NCBI GenBank assembly: GCA_020161845.1
Contig: JAIUNK010000006.1
Coordinates: 1-64,000 of the forward strand
Length of the DNA stretch: 64,000 nt
Direction of reading: 5' to 3'
DNA from: Actinomycetota bacterium
GTDB lineage: Bacteria; Actinomycetota; Actinomycetes; Actinomycetales; Dermatophilaceae
Notes under the pieces: generated by a model
The model's input: only the letters and a program-made list of their open reading frames with translations
The model's database searches: none
What the model was told of the DNA's origin: nothing
In this document: one piece after another, positions 1 through 9,758 of the stretch
How positions within the stretch are numbered: position 1 is the first letter of the stretch
Layout of the letters: each line of letters begins with the position of its first letter
Program-made: the position numbers and the translations under genes

Positions 1-290
1 CAAAGAAATGGCGTGCCACGAAGAGTTCACTTTAGCCGCGAACATCGACGTGTACTTCTGCGACCCGCACTCGCCCTGGCAGCGCGGGACCAACGAAAAC
101 ACGAACGGGCTGCTACGGCAATACTTCCCCAAAGGAACCGACCTATCCGGGTACAGCCAAGCCGAACTCGACGCCGTCGCGGAGCGACTCAACGGCCGAC
201 CCCGCGAGACCCTCAACTGGCTCAAACCCATCGAGGCCTACACAAAGCTCCTGGGAGAACACGGTGTCGCCCTCACCGCCTGAAACCGCC
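1..290 (+). mobile_element. right end of an IS30-family insertion sequence
   Basis: The transposase frame stops at 283. In IS30-family elements the right inverted repeat often lies at or just after the transposase stop codon. I place the end near 290 because from 291 onward the minus strand reads as a plausible protein-coding segment (the YaaC-like fragment). The left end is outside the window, so inverted repeats and target duplication cannot be compared. The exact boundary is an inference. Confidence 0.6.
2..283 (+). CDS. IS30-family transposase, C-terminal fragment (5' end outside window)
   Basis: The reading frame is open from the first bases of the window to the TGA at 281-283, so the gene starts upstream of position 1. 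The 93 visible residues are the end of an IS30-family DDE transposase. The segment HSPWQRGTNENTNGLLRQ, around residues 23-40, carries the catalytic glutamate (the E of TNEN) in the family context. It is followed by FPKGTDLS and a short helical tail with the NGRPRETLNW motif. The enzyme cuts and joins IS30-type inverted repeats. The visible part is intact in frame, and whether the upstream part is complete cannot be seen here. Confidence 0.93.
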   Translation, partial: KEMACHEEFTLAANIDVYFCDPHSPWQRGTNENTNGLLRQYFPKGTDLSGYSQAELDAVAERLNGRPRETLNWLKPIEAYTKLLGEHGVALTA

Positions 291-503
291 CAGCATCACC
301 GGGCTTGTGGCTACCTCCGCCGTGCGGGCGGCATTGATGAACTGTTCGCTCTGTTCGAGGGACGCTGTGAAGAAGTATTTACGCTCTCCCCTGCAGGCCC
401 TACCGGGTGGAGAATGCCTCACCTGGCGAAGATCGGTCCAACGTTTCGGCGCACGCTCTCGTGGCCGGAGGCGCCCGACGTCCATTCCAATCACACTCAA
501 CAT
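291..503 (-). pseudogene. possible YaaC-like protein, N-terminal fragment cut by the IS30 element
   Basis: On the minus strand an ATG at 503 is preceded by a good ribosome binding site (GAAGGGGAG, about 2 nt upstream of the start). About 71 codons run to the presumed IS30 junction. The peptide contains RWTDLR, a PPGRA segment, then SLEQSEQFINAAR and TSPVML. From memory this resembles the start of YaaC-family proteins, where a W-D-L-R segment is followed by a helix with E-Q-S/A-E/Q and then SRPxLLFYGL. The match stops exactly where IS30 sequence begins, so the rest of the gene is missing or lies beyond the element. YaaC function is unknown. The family call is tentative; the truncated-gene reading is better supported. 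Confidence 0.4.
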
Positions 504-740
504 TGCTCCCCTTCGTACAACAGCTCTGGGGCCTGCCGCCGCCATGCCGGTTTCGCCCACGATTGTGCCCGCTCCGCTGAGGGTTTCGCCGACGAAGAGG
601 CGCTGAGAATCCGCCGGTCTCCGTGCCCGCCTCAAGGGCGCTGCGGTCCGCTGCGCGATGGACCCTATCGATCCCGCATCGGCGCCACGGTTCTGCGCCA
701 GGATGGCAACGACCCGGGTGCGACAAGGGAAGGCATGCCC

Positions 741-2060
741 ATGGCCGACGAGATCTGGCAGCACGCCCGGCTGTTCCCCACCACGGGGATTCCGGATGTC
801 CAGGAGCAGGACCGCCGGGCTGCGGCGGCATTGCTGGCGGTGATGGCCGGGGTGCGGGAGTTCGGCCGCTTTATCACCGATCAGGCGGGGGCTCCGCGGG
901 GCACCCTGGAGGCATTCGTCGGCGTGCCGTTCACGCTGGGCAAGAAGCGGGTCGTTGCGGACGGTCTGCTCCGGGTAACGCGGGGCGGCACAACCTGGAC
1001 CGCGCTGGTGGAGGTGAAGACGGGCCCGCAGTGCCTTCGTCCGGAGGACCTCGAGCGGCGCCTGGACCTGGCCCGGGAGCAGGGATTCAACGCCGTTCTC
1101 TCGCTCTCGAACGAGGTGTCCTCATCGCCGGGTCTGCACCCCACCCGGATCGACCGGGCGAAGGTGCGCAACGTCGGGCTCTATCACCTCGCATGGTCGC
1201 AGGTCATCGCCGAGGCGGTCCGGCAGAAGCAACGACGTGGGGCCACAGACCCGGATCAGGGTTGGATCCTGGGCGAACTCGTGCACTACCTCGTGGACCC
1301 CGTCTCCGGCGGGCTGGATTTCAGCGACATGGGCGCGTCCTGGGACGCCGTGCGCAAGGCCACGAAGGCCGGCGCCATCCGGAGCACCGACAAGGGGCTG
1401 CGGGACGTCGTCGGCCGGTGGGACGGCCTCCTCCGCTGCACCGCCCTCCAGCTCGGTCGGACGTCGGGACAGGACGTCAACCATGCGCTGAGCCGCCGGG
1501 AAATCAGCGATCCCAGCAGCCGAACGGAGTTCCTGGTGAATCAGGCCGTCGCCCGGGGAACCTTGACTGGGAGTATCGCCATCGCCAGTTTCGGCGGCCC
1601 CATCGACGTCACCGTGGACCTTCGTGGGGACCTCGTCACCTGCGCCGTCGACATCGCCGCTCCGGCTGCCGGCCGACCGGCCACCTGGGTCAAGGGGTTG
1701 CTGCGGCAGCTTGCCGAAGCGCCGGAGACAGTGTGCGTCCAGGCCCGCGGACGACATGATGACGCCGGCGGCACCGCCCAGTCGCTGCAGGACCTGCGGG
1801 TGAAGCCGGACGGTCTCCTCGCCGACCTGGCCATGGACCTTCGCGGAGTGACAGTCAGCATGGCCGCCCCCATGGGCCCCAAGCCGGGCCTCGGCAGGGG
1901 CTCCTTCATCCGCAGTGTCGAGGACACCGTGAACGTCTTCTATCGGGACGTGATCCGGCATCTCACGGCCGCGCCCACCCATGCCGATCCTGAGGAGTCG
2001 GCGCCAAGGACCGCCGCCAGTCCCCGCTCCGCCGTGGCCCAGGATGCGGCGGCAGGTTAG
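741..2060 (+). CDS. conserved actinobacterial protein with PD-(D/E)XK nuclease-like N-terminus
   Basis: This encodes 439 residues. The ATG at 741 is chosen over the in-frame ATG at 735 because the AAGGGAAGG ribosome binding site ends 7 nt before 741 and would touch 735. Residues E57, D74 (VADGLL) and E91-x-K93 (LVEVKTG) are spaced like the E...D...ExK active site of the PD-(D/E)XK nuclease fold. A segment like FNAVLSLSNEV follows, which I recall from actinobacterial proteins annotated as stress-response protein. The C-terminal half is predicted alpha/beta without a known motif, ending in a low-complexity tail. Function is unknown; nuclease activity is inferred from the motif only. It stands alone, between an IS30 end and a convergent marR gene. 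Confidence 0.75.
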   Translation: MADEIWQHARLFPTTGIPDVQEQDRRAAAALLAVMAGVREFGRFITDQAGAPRGTLEAFVGVPFTLGKKRVVADGLLRVTRGGTTWTALVEVKTGPQCLRPEDLERRLDLAREQGFNAVLSLSNEVSSSPGLHPTRIDRAKVRNVGLYHLAWSQVIAEAVRQKQRRGATDPDQGWILGELVHYLVDPVSGGLDFSDMGASWDAVRKATKAGAIRSTDKGLRDVVGRWDGLLRCTALQLGRTSGQDVNHALSRREISDPSSRTEFLVNQAVARGTLTGSIAIASFGGPIDVTVDLRGDLVTCAVDIAAPAAGRPATWVKGLLRQLAEAPETVCVQARGRHDDAGGTAQSLQDLRVKPDGLLADLAMDLRGVTVSMAAPMGPKPGLGRGSFIRSVEDTVNVFYRDVIRHLTAAPTHADPEESAPRTAASPRSAVAQDAAAG

Positions 2061-2143
2061 GCACGCCGAACAGGAAGAGCTCGGCGAGGCCTGATCGAGG
2101 TACGCCTCGACGCGAGGGAGTTGCCGGCGTCGAGGTTTGCCCG

Positions 2144-2677
2144 TCACCAGCTCGAGCCCAGCGTTCCCGCAAGGCTTGCCTGCGGCTCGCCGGCGGCGTC
2201 GGTGAACTCCTGAAGTGCGCGGACGAGGGTGCGCCGGTGTCCCTCGCCCAAGCGGGAGACGACCGCCGCGATCGCCGTACGCCGCCGCTGGGTGACGTCC
2301 CGCACGATCGTCGCGCCCGCGGCGGTGAGGGCGATTCGCACCTGCCGCCGGTCGGCGGGGTTCTCCTCACGCGAGACCAGGCCCAACCCGACGAGCCGGT
2401 CGACCTGCCGCTGCGCCGTTGAGGCGTTCACCCCGAGCAGGCTCGCCACGCCGGCCAGGGTCAGCGCGTCGTGGCCCGACAGCACGACGAGCGTGCGGAA
2501 TTGCGTGAGGGTGACGGTGTCTTCGGCCTCGGCGAGGGAGCGGACCGAGAGGCCCACCAAAACCCGCGACGCCGTGAGCAGGGCCTCGACGAAGACGTCG
2601 GCCTCGCCGGCACCGTCACCACCTTGCCCGCTCAGCGCTTCGAGCCGTCCAGACCCCGCCTCGGTCTTGTCATGCAT
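2144..2677 (-). CDS. MarR-family transcriptional regulator
   Basis: This is a 177-residue protein with a MarR winged-helix core. The segment VTLTQFRTLVVLSG leads into a helix-turn-helix (ALTLAGVASLLGVNASTAQRQVDRL) and a wing (REENPADRRQVRIALTAAG). The RQVRIALT end matches the family wing pattern. The ATG at 2677 has no ribosome binding site. An AATAAT hexamer lies on the minus strand with its last base 7 nt upstream, so the message may be leaderless. Overlapping palindromes that fit a MarR operator cover this promoter, which suggests autoregulation and control of the divergent gene at 2781. The ligand is unknown; multidrug or oxidative signals are usual for the family. Confidence 0.88.
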   Translation of the reverse strand: MHDKTEAGSGRLEALSGQGGDGAGEADVFVEALLTASRVLVGLSVRSLAEAEDTVTLTQFRTLVVLSGHDALTLAGVASLLGVNASTAQRQVDRLVGLGLVSREENPADRRQVRIALTAAGATIVRDVTQRRRTAIAAVVSRLGEGHRRTLVRALQEFTDAAGEPQASLAGTLGSSW

Positions 2678-2680
2678 GGC

Positions 2681-2702
2681 GCAATTATTGCATAATGCAA
2701 TA
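2681..2702. promoter_or_regulatory. MarR-type operator: two overlapping palindromes
   Basis: Positions 2686-2702 form a 17-bp palindrome with one central base (TATTGCAT-A-ATGCAATA). Positions 2681-2691 form a second one (GCAAT-T-ATTGC) that shares an ATTGC half-site with the first. This gives three half-sites in 22 bp. The AT-rich block is unlike the surrounding GC-rich DNA, lies just upstream of the marR start and overlaps its likely -10 region. TTGCAT...ATGCAA palindromes are typical MarR-family targets. Binding is inferred. Confidence 0.72.
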
Positions 2703-2780
2703 GATAGGTTGGGCAATTCCGAGACGCGCTCCCGTGGACGCTCCGTCGCCGACGGGCCGGCGTGGGAAGGGGACGAGGAC

Positions 2781-3074
2781 ATGTGCGCGACATTGCGGAT
2801 CCATCGAGGCCCGGCGTCACCGGAGCGAGTGCTCCTGTTCGACACCGACGAGTTGGGACCGCTGTCGGAGGAGGTCACCGACTTCACGGTCCCGTCGGGA
2901 CACCACCTCATCTCGCTCAAGCTCGGCCGTTACCACAGCGTCACGACCCGCGTGGTGCTGGCCGACGGGCAGCTTCTCGACATGACGGTGGAGGAGAACC
3001 CCGACGCGGTGCTGCCGATCGTCCAGGGCGGCTACCTGCGCTTCCGCAAGGACGCCAAGGACCACAAGGTTTGA
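2781..3074 (+). CDS. hypothetical protein, 97 aa, divergent from marR
   Basis: The ATG at 2781 follows a purine-rich stretch (GGAAGGGGACGAGG). The 97 residues are rich in beta-strand pattern: VLLFDTDELGPL, then VPSGHHLISLKLGRY, then a short charged tail. There is no signal peptide or membrane segment, so it should be cytoplasmic. I do not recognise a family. Its position, divergent from marR across a palindromic operator, suggests it belongs to the MarR regulon. Codon use and GC resemble the neighbours. It ends 29 bp before the convergent AlkA-like gene. Confidence 0.65.
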   Translation: MCATLRIHRGPASPERVLLFDTDELGPLSEEVTDFTVPSGHHLISLKLGRYHSVTTRVVLADGQLLDMTVEENPDAVLPIVQGGYLRFRKDAKDHKV

Positions 3075-3103
3075 TCAGCGCCGGCCCGGCGATCGCGGCC
3101 GGA

Positions 3104-4069
3104 TCACGCCGAGATCTGCCCCCGCTCGGCCAGGCCGAGGAGGAGCAGGTGGAAATACAGCAACCCGGCGTAGGGCGCCCACGGCTGGAGGCGTTCGGCG
3201 ATCTCGGCGTACCCGGGATCGTGGTCCGGGTCGAAGAAGCCCCGCAGCCGATGCCGGGCCCCGACGTCGTCGCCGGGAAAGACCTCCACGCGCCCCAGGC
3301 CGCGCAGCAGCACGTATTCGGCGGACCACCGCCCGATGCCCCTGATCGAGGTCAGCTCGCGGACCGCCGTCGCCCGGTCGGCCCGGCCGAGCCGGTCGAG
3401 GTCCAGGTCCAGGTCGACGTCGTCGGCCGCCGCCGAGATGCCGCGCAGGTAGTCGGTCTTGGCGCGGCTGAACCCCAGCCCACGCAGCCGCTCCTCCGGG
3501 GCCGCGAGGATGGCCTGCGGCGCCGGAAAGGCACGCAACGCAGCCGCGCCGGAAGAAGGCTCCGCGGGCGCGGGCAGGCCGAACTCGGCGCTGAGCCGAT
3601 TGAGCAGGGTGAGCCCCACCTCCAGGGAGAGCTGTTGGTTGGCGACAGCGTTGACCAGGGCCTCGAACACGCTGGGAAACCGCGGCGGACGCACCCCGCG
3701 GAAGCGTTCCGACAGCGCCCGGGTCGCCGGGTGCGCGTCGGCGAGAGCGTAGAACGGTGCCAGGTCGACGTCCGTGCCCAGCATGCGGCGTACGATCCGG
3801 TCGGCCGCCTCGGCGACCCCCGGGTGGTCCGCGCGGGCGCCGCGCACCGTCACCTCCAGCGTGGGCTGCCACAGTCCGCCGCGCTGTCGGACGACCACCG
3901 CGCAGACCTGGTCGTCGAGGAGCAACGCCCGTCGGTACGCGCGGTCCCACCGGTCGATCCGGTTGCGGTCGCGGCGGCGCAACGCCCAGACGGTCAGATC
4001 GAGCCGGTACGGCGGCACCGGGTGCAGCTCGAACGTCGCGGTCGGCACCCGCGCCTCGCCGGTCACCAC
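3104..4069 (-). CDS. DNA-3-methyladenine glycosylase, AlkA/HhH-GPD type
   Basis: This 321-residue protein should remove alkylated bases in base-excision repair. The N-terminal part (about 1-115) is AlkA-like. The HhH-GPD fold follows, with PSVFEALVNAVANQQ near 132-146, the helix-hairpin-helix LTSIRGIGRWSAEYVLLRG near 239-257, and GDD at 266-268 in the place of the catalytic aspartate. No iron-sulfur cysteine cluster is seen at the C-terminus, in line with AlkA rather than Nth/MutY. The start is GTG at 4069, with GTG as the next codon too. The start codon lies only 11 nt from that of the divergent DUF488 gene, so promoters must sit inside the neighbouring coding regions. Confidence 0.88.
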   Translation of the reverse strand: MVTGEARVPTATFELHPVPPYRLDLTVWALRRRDRNRIDRWDRAYRRALLLDDQVCAVVVRQRGGLWQPTLEVTVRGARADHPGVAEAADRIVRRMLGTDVDLAPFYALADAHPATRALSERFRGVRPPRFPSVFEALVNAVANQQLSLEVGLTLLNRLSAEFGLPAPAEPSSGAAALRAFPAPQAILAAPEERLRGLGFSRAKTDYLRGISAAADDVDLDLDLDRLGRADRATAVRELTSIRGIGRWSAEYVLLRGLGRVEVFPGDDVGARHRLRGFFDPDHDPGYAEIAERLQPWAPYAGLLYFHLLLLGLAERGQISA

Positions 4070-4080
4070 GGCCGGTCCCG

Positions 4081-4590
4081 ATGCGGATGCTGACCGTTGG
4101 CCACGGCACCCTGCCCCAGGACGACTTCGCGGCCCTGGTGCGGGACGCCGACACCGCGGAGATCGTCGATGTGCGCTCTTTCCCGGGGAGTCGGCGCAAC
4201 CCGCAGTACGGCCGGGAGGCGATGGCCGCCTGGCTGCCCGAGGCGGGCGTCGGCTACGCCTGGCTGCGCGAACTCGGCGGCCGACGCAAACCTGTGCCCG
4301 ATTCGCCGCACGTCTCGCTGCGCCACCCGGCGTTCCGCGCGTACGCCGACTACATGGACACCGAGGAGTTCGCCGCCGGTGTGGACGCGCTGCTGTCCCG
4401 CGGCGACGGCCGCACCCTCCTGTGCAGCGAGTCGGTGTGGTGGCGCTGCCACCGGCGGCTCCTGGCGGACTACCTGCAGCTCGTGCGTCATGTCGAGGTC
4501 GTCCACCTCATGCACGACGGCCGCCGGACCGCGCACCCGCCCACCGACGGGGTGCGGGTCGTCGGGGGCGGCCTGCGCTACGACCGGTGA
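4081..4590 (+). CDS. DUF488 family protein
   Basis: This encodes 169 residues. The N-terminus MLTVGHG, then VDVRSFPGSRRNPQY, a conserved LGGRR and the late CSESVWWRCHRRLLADYL segment are the marks of the DUF488 family. The conserved cysteine and C-H-R/R motif there suggest nucleotide or phosphate handling, but no reaction is established. The ATG at 4081 is used; the ATG at 4087 is also possible because family members start near MLTVGHG. It is divergent from the AlkA-type glycosylase with almost no spacer. A second, smaller DUF488 protein of a different subgroup lies convergent just downstream at 4618. Confidence 0.85.
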   Translation: MRMLTVGHGTLPQDDFAALVRDADTAEIVDVRSFPGSRRNPQYGREAMAAWLPEAGVGYAWLRELGGRRKPVPDSPHVSLRHPAFRAYADYMDTEEFAAGVDALLSRGDGRTLLCSESVWWRCHRRLLADYLQLVRHVEVVHLMHDGRRTAHPPTDGVRVVGGGLRYDR

Positions 4591-4617
4591 CGATCGGCGC
4601 GCGCCCCGAGGTGGCGG

Positions 4618-4974
4618 TCATCGGGTCAGCAGCCCCCGCAGCACGACGGCCTGGTTGTGCTGGGTGTCCTTCGCGGAATACACGAGGGTGACCACGTCCT
4701 GATCCCGGCATCGTTGCCGCAGGTGCGTCAACGCCTCGCAGGCGCGCAACTCCTTGCGGTAGCGGTCGGCGAACTCCTCGAACCGGTCGGGATCGTGACC
4801 GAACCACTGCCGTAGCGGGGTCGAGGGAGCGACGTCCTTGAGCCACTCGTCGATGTCGGCCCGGTCCTTGCTGACCCCGCGCGGCCAGACCCGGTCGACC
4901 AGCACGCGGTAGCCGTCGGTGTCGGCGGGCTCCGCGTAGATGCGTTTGAGCCGTACGTCGGGTCGGCGGGTCAT
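4618..4974 (-). CDS. DUF488 family protein, YeaO-like
   Basis: This is a 118-residue protein of the short YeaO-like DUF488 group. It shows LKRIYAEP, then VDRVWPRGVSK, then WLKDVAPSTPLRQWFGHDP and the C-terminal TLVYSAKDTQHNQAVVL. Length and motif order are standard. The role is unknown. Its start ATG (4974) overlaps the stop of the MurB-like gene upstream as ATGA, so it is translationally coupled to and likely the last gene of the aconitase operon. It ends 27 bp from the convergent DUF488 gene at 4590; the two share the family name but little sequence. Confidence 0.87.
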   Translation of the reverse strand: MTRRPDVRLKRIYAEPADTDGYRVLVDRVWPRGVSKDRADIDEWLKDVAPSTPLRQWFGHDPDRFEEFADRYRKELRACEALTHLRQRCRDQDVVTLVYSAKDTQHNQAVVLRGLLTR

Positions 4975-5510
4975 GTCTGGCTCCCGGCGACCCGGCCTGC
5001 CCGGTGGGCCGCCGCCAACGGGGCGCGCTCACCCGGCGCCAGCCCCAGCGCCGCCGCCAGCTCGGGGTCGCGGATCGGCGCGGTGAGGTCGCCCTGCCGA
5101 AAGAGGAACTCGACGCCGAGCACGACGTACCGTGCGGTGCCGTCCGGCAGGCGCTCCGTCGAGAACCGCGACCCGTCCGCCCCGAAGCCGCAGTCGACCA
5201 TCGCGAACCGGCGGTGGCTGCCGGAGGCCCGGTCCCAGGTGCGGACCGCGGCGACCGTGTCGCTCACGCGCTGGCCGAGAGCCGCCACGTCGGCGACGGT
5301 GGCCTCGCCCACGGTCCCGGCGTACCCGCCGAGGCGCTCGATCCCCACCCAATGCCGGTCCACGGCCAGGGCGACGAAGTCCGGCCAATCCTGGCCGGCG
5401 GGGACGCTGACCTGCACGCCGCCGCAGTAGGCCAGGGAGTCGGCGCTGCAGCCATCGTCGTTGACGGTGATGCCCGGGTCCATCGGCATGGGCGTCATCC
5501 CCGTCGTCAT
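4971..5510 (-). CDS. short MurB-like protein (UDP-N-acetylenolpyruvoylglucosamine reductase FAD-domain fragment)
   Basis: This encodes 179 residues from the ATG at 5510, which has a strong AGGAGGA site 5-6 nt upstream. The peptide follows the middle of actinobacterial MurB. It runs VSVPAGQDWPDFVALAV, then GIERLGGYAGTVGEATVADV (MurB: G-E-LAGIPG-SVGA-P-QN), then GQRVSDTVAAVRTWDR, the SRFST segment and FLFRQGDLTAPI with ELAAALGL. Compared with about 350 residues in MurB it lacks the N-terminal nucleotide-binding start and the C-terminal substrate domain. The usual QN motif is changed to VADV. It is probably not a working reductase in peptidoglycan synthesis; it may keep a binding role or be a decaying duplicate. 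The good ribosome binding site and operon coupling argue it is expressed. Confidence 0.7.
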   Translation of the reverse strand: MTTGMTPMPMDPGITVNDDGCSADSLAYCGGVQVSVPAGQDWPDFVALAVDRHWVGIERLGGYAGTVGEATVADVAALGQRVSDTVAAVRTWDRASGSHRRFAMVDCGFGADGSRFSTERLPDGTARYVVLGVEFLFRQGDLTAPIRDPELAAALGLAPGERAPLAAAHRAGRVAGSQT

Positions 5511-5562
5511 GGCCGTCCTCCTGTCGCTGAGGCTGCTTGCTGGAGCAAGCGGGGTGGCCGGC

Positions 5563-6273
5563 TCAGTAGCCGGAGAACTCCTCGGTGCGGATGTGGTCCT
5601 CGTTGACGTCCGCGTCGACCAGCAGGGTACGCATCGCCTTGACCATCCCGGCCGGCCCGGACAGGTAGTAGGCGGGCGCGTCGAGATCGTCGACATGGCG
5701 GCGCAGCATGGCCTCGTCGATGTGCCCGACCTCGCCCTGCCAGTCGCGCGGCGGTTCGCTGACCGTGAGCACGTAGCGGAAGTTGGGGTTCTCGTCCTCC
5801 AGGCGTTCGAAGTCCGCGCGGAACGGCGCATCCAGCGGGGTGCGGTTCGCGTGGATCAGGAGCAGCCGGTGGTCGGTGCGCTCGTGGGTCGCCTGGGCGA
5901 TCATGCTGCGGACCGGGGTGACGCCGATGCCGCCGATGAGGAACACCGCGGGCGTGGACTGGGTGCGGTGCAGGACGAAGTCGCCGTACGGCGCGTCGAG
6001 GCTGACCATCTGGTGCACCGGCAGGTCACGCAGCACGAGCTTGAAGGCCGAATTGCGCAGTCGGGTGGCCATCACGAGGTCGTCCTCGAAGGGCGCGGAG
6101 GCCAGCGAGAACCCCCGGATGTTGCCCTCGTCGTCGGTCCGGGGCGGGTTCAGCAGGGTGATGTCGCCGAACTGGCCCGCCCGGTAGTCGAAACCCGCCG
6201 GCTTCTCGAAGTGGAACGCCATCGTGTCCGTGGCGACGAGTTCCTTCTCCAGCAGTCTGACCTGAGTGATCAT
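5563..6273 (-). CDS. ferredoxin-NADP reductase-like FAD/NAD(P) oxidoreductase
   Basis: This is a 236-residue flavoprotein reductase. The N-terminal beta-barrel FAD domain has RAGQFGDITL and the RGFSLAS signature near residue 55 (family RxYS). The NAD(P) domain starts at FLIGGIGVTPVRSM and ends with the YYLSGPAGMVKAM segment. It should move electrons between NAD(P)H and a one-electron partner, but no ferredoxin domain is fused and none is encoded next to it (fdxA is 8 kb away). The start ATG at 6273 overlaps the stop of the upstream 111-residue gene as ATGA. It belongs to the aconitase operon, which hints at a redox or iron-sulfur support role (inference). Confidence 0.88.
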   Translation of the reverse strand: MITQVRLLEKELVATDTMAFHFEKPAGFDYRAGQFGDITLLNPPRTDDEGNIRGFSLASAPFEDDLVMATRLRNSAFKLVLRDLPVHQMVSLDAPYGDFVLHRTQSTPAVFLIGGIGVTPVRSMIAQATHERTDHRLLLIHANRTPLDAPFRADFERLEDENPNFRYVLTVSEPPRDWQGEVGHIDEAMLRRHVDDLDAPAYYLSGPAGMVKAMRTLLVDADVNEDHIRTEEFSGY

Positions 6274-6605
6274 GAGTGGGACCTGCCTTCTCCTGATGGG
6301 GTGGGGCCGGAGCTGTCCAGCCAGCGCCGCAGCTCGGCCGGGAAGTCGTCGTACGCCGCCGCGACGTCTTCCAGATCCACCTGGGCGGGCAGGTCCTCGG
6401 GGTTTTGGTGGGTGAGCAGGTAAGCGACGGTTCCGGCGACGACCGCGGTCTCGCTGCAGCGGTCGCTGGCGAACCGGGCGAGCACCGCAGGTCGCGCCTG
6501 GATGACGACCTCGACGGGTCCGTCGGCCGAATCGTGGGGGTCGAGGTGGACCTGGTAGCGGTGGTCCCCCAGATCCTCGACCTGCGGCTGGGCTTGCGGC
6601 GTCAT
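6270..6605 (-). CDS. hypothetical protein, 111 aa, in the aconitase operon
   Basis: This 111-residue acidic protein has no signal peptide or membrane segment. The centre reads VEVVIQARPAVLARFASDRC, then an AVVAGTVAYLLTHQ helix, ending in PAELRRWLDSS. I do not recognise a family. It lies 75 nt downstream of aconitase and its stop overlaps the start of the FNR-like gene by ATGA, so the two are coupled and may form a working pair. A single cysteine (about residue 49) is present. The conserved-looking hydrophobic helix suggests a small binding or regulatory protein rather than an enzyme. Confidence 0.65.
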   Translation of the reverse strand: MTPQAQPQVEDLGDHRYQVHLDPHDSADGPVEVVIQARPAVLARFASDRCSETAVVAGTVAYLLTHQNPEDLPAQVDLEDVAAAYDDFPAELRRWLDSSGPTPSGEGRSHS

Positions 6606-6680
6606 CGACGGCCTTCCCTTCTGCGCTGCTCGGTGCAGCGCGGCAGTTGCTTGCTGAGCACGACATGAGCACGACAGGGA

Positions 6681-9475
<2,795 letters not shown>

Positions 9476-9479
<4 letters not shown>

Positions 9480-9589
9480 GACGCGTCCTGCCGGGCGAAG
9501 GAGGCAGGGACGGTGGTCAGCAGCGCCGCGCCTCGGGTCTTTTCGAACAGCTCGCGGGCCAGCGCGGGCACGGAGATCTTGTGCGTCAT
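9476..9589 (-). CDS. 37-codon leader ORF coupled to aconitase
   Basis: An ATG at 9589 has a strong AAGGAGA ribosome binding site 5 nt upstream and opens a 37-residue frame. It begins [14 protein letters not shown] and ends with its TGA inside the GTG start of acnA (GTGA, 9476-9479). Acn itself has no clear binding site of its own beyond this ORF, so ribosomes finishing the leader would feed the acnA start. The peptide is amphipathic and has no rare-codon or stalling run that I can see. It could be a regulatory leader peptide or a small functional protein. It lies below a good sigma-70-like promoter at 9675-9703. Confidence 0.6.
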
Positions 9590-9674
9590 GGCCGTCTCCT
9601 TCGCGGGTCTCCTCGCGGCGTACGGGCCTCGCACCGGGGTTCGATCGGGCCGCGCCACCGCGTCCGTGAGCAAG

Positions 9675-9703
9675 ATTTTACCCAATACGTTTGTTAAATA
9701 CAA
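9675..9703 (-). promoter_or_regulatory. predicted promoter of the leader ORF-acnA operon
   Basis: On the minus strand TTGTAT (9703-9698) and TAAAAT (9680-9675) are separated by exactly 17 nt, in an AT-rich island of otherwise GC-rich DNA. Transcription would begin near 9668, about 80 nt before the leader ORF. The same island, read on the plus strand, has weaker boxes that could serve the divergent P-type ATPase (TTGTTA at 9691-9696 and GAAAAT at 9714-9719, 17 nt apart), so the two promoters may overlap. Confidence 0.55.
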
Positions 9704-9758
9704 TGGGATAGTCGAAAATCGAGGGCAATGCCGGACCGCATCCGCCGGAGGAGGCCTG

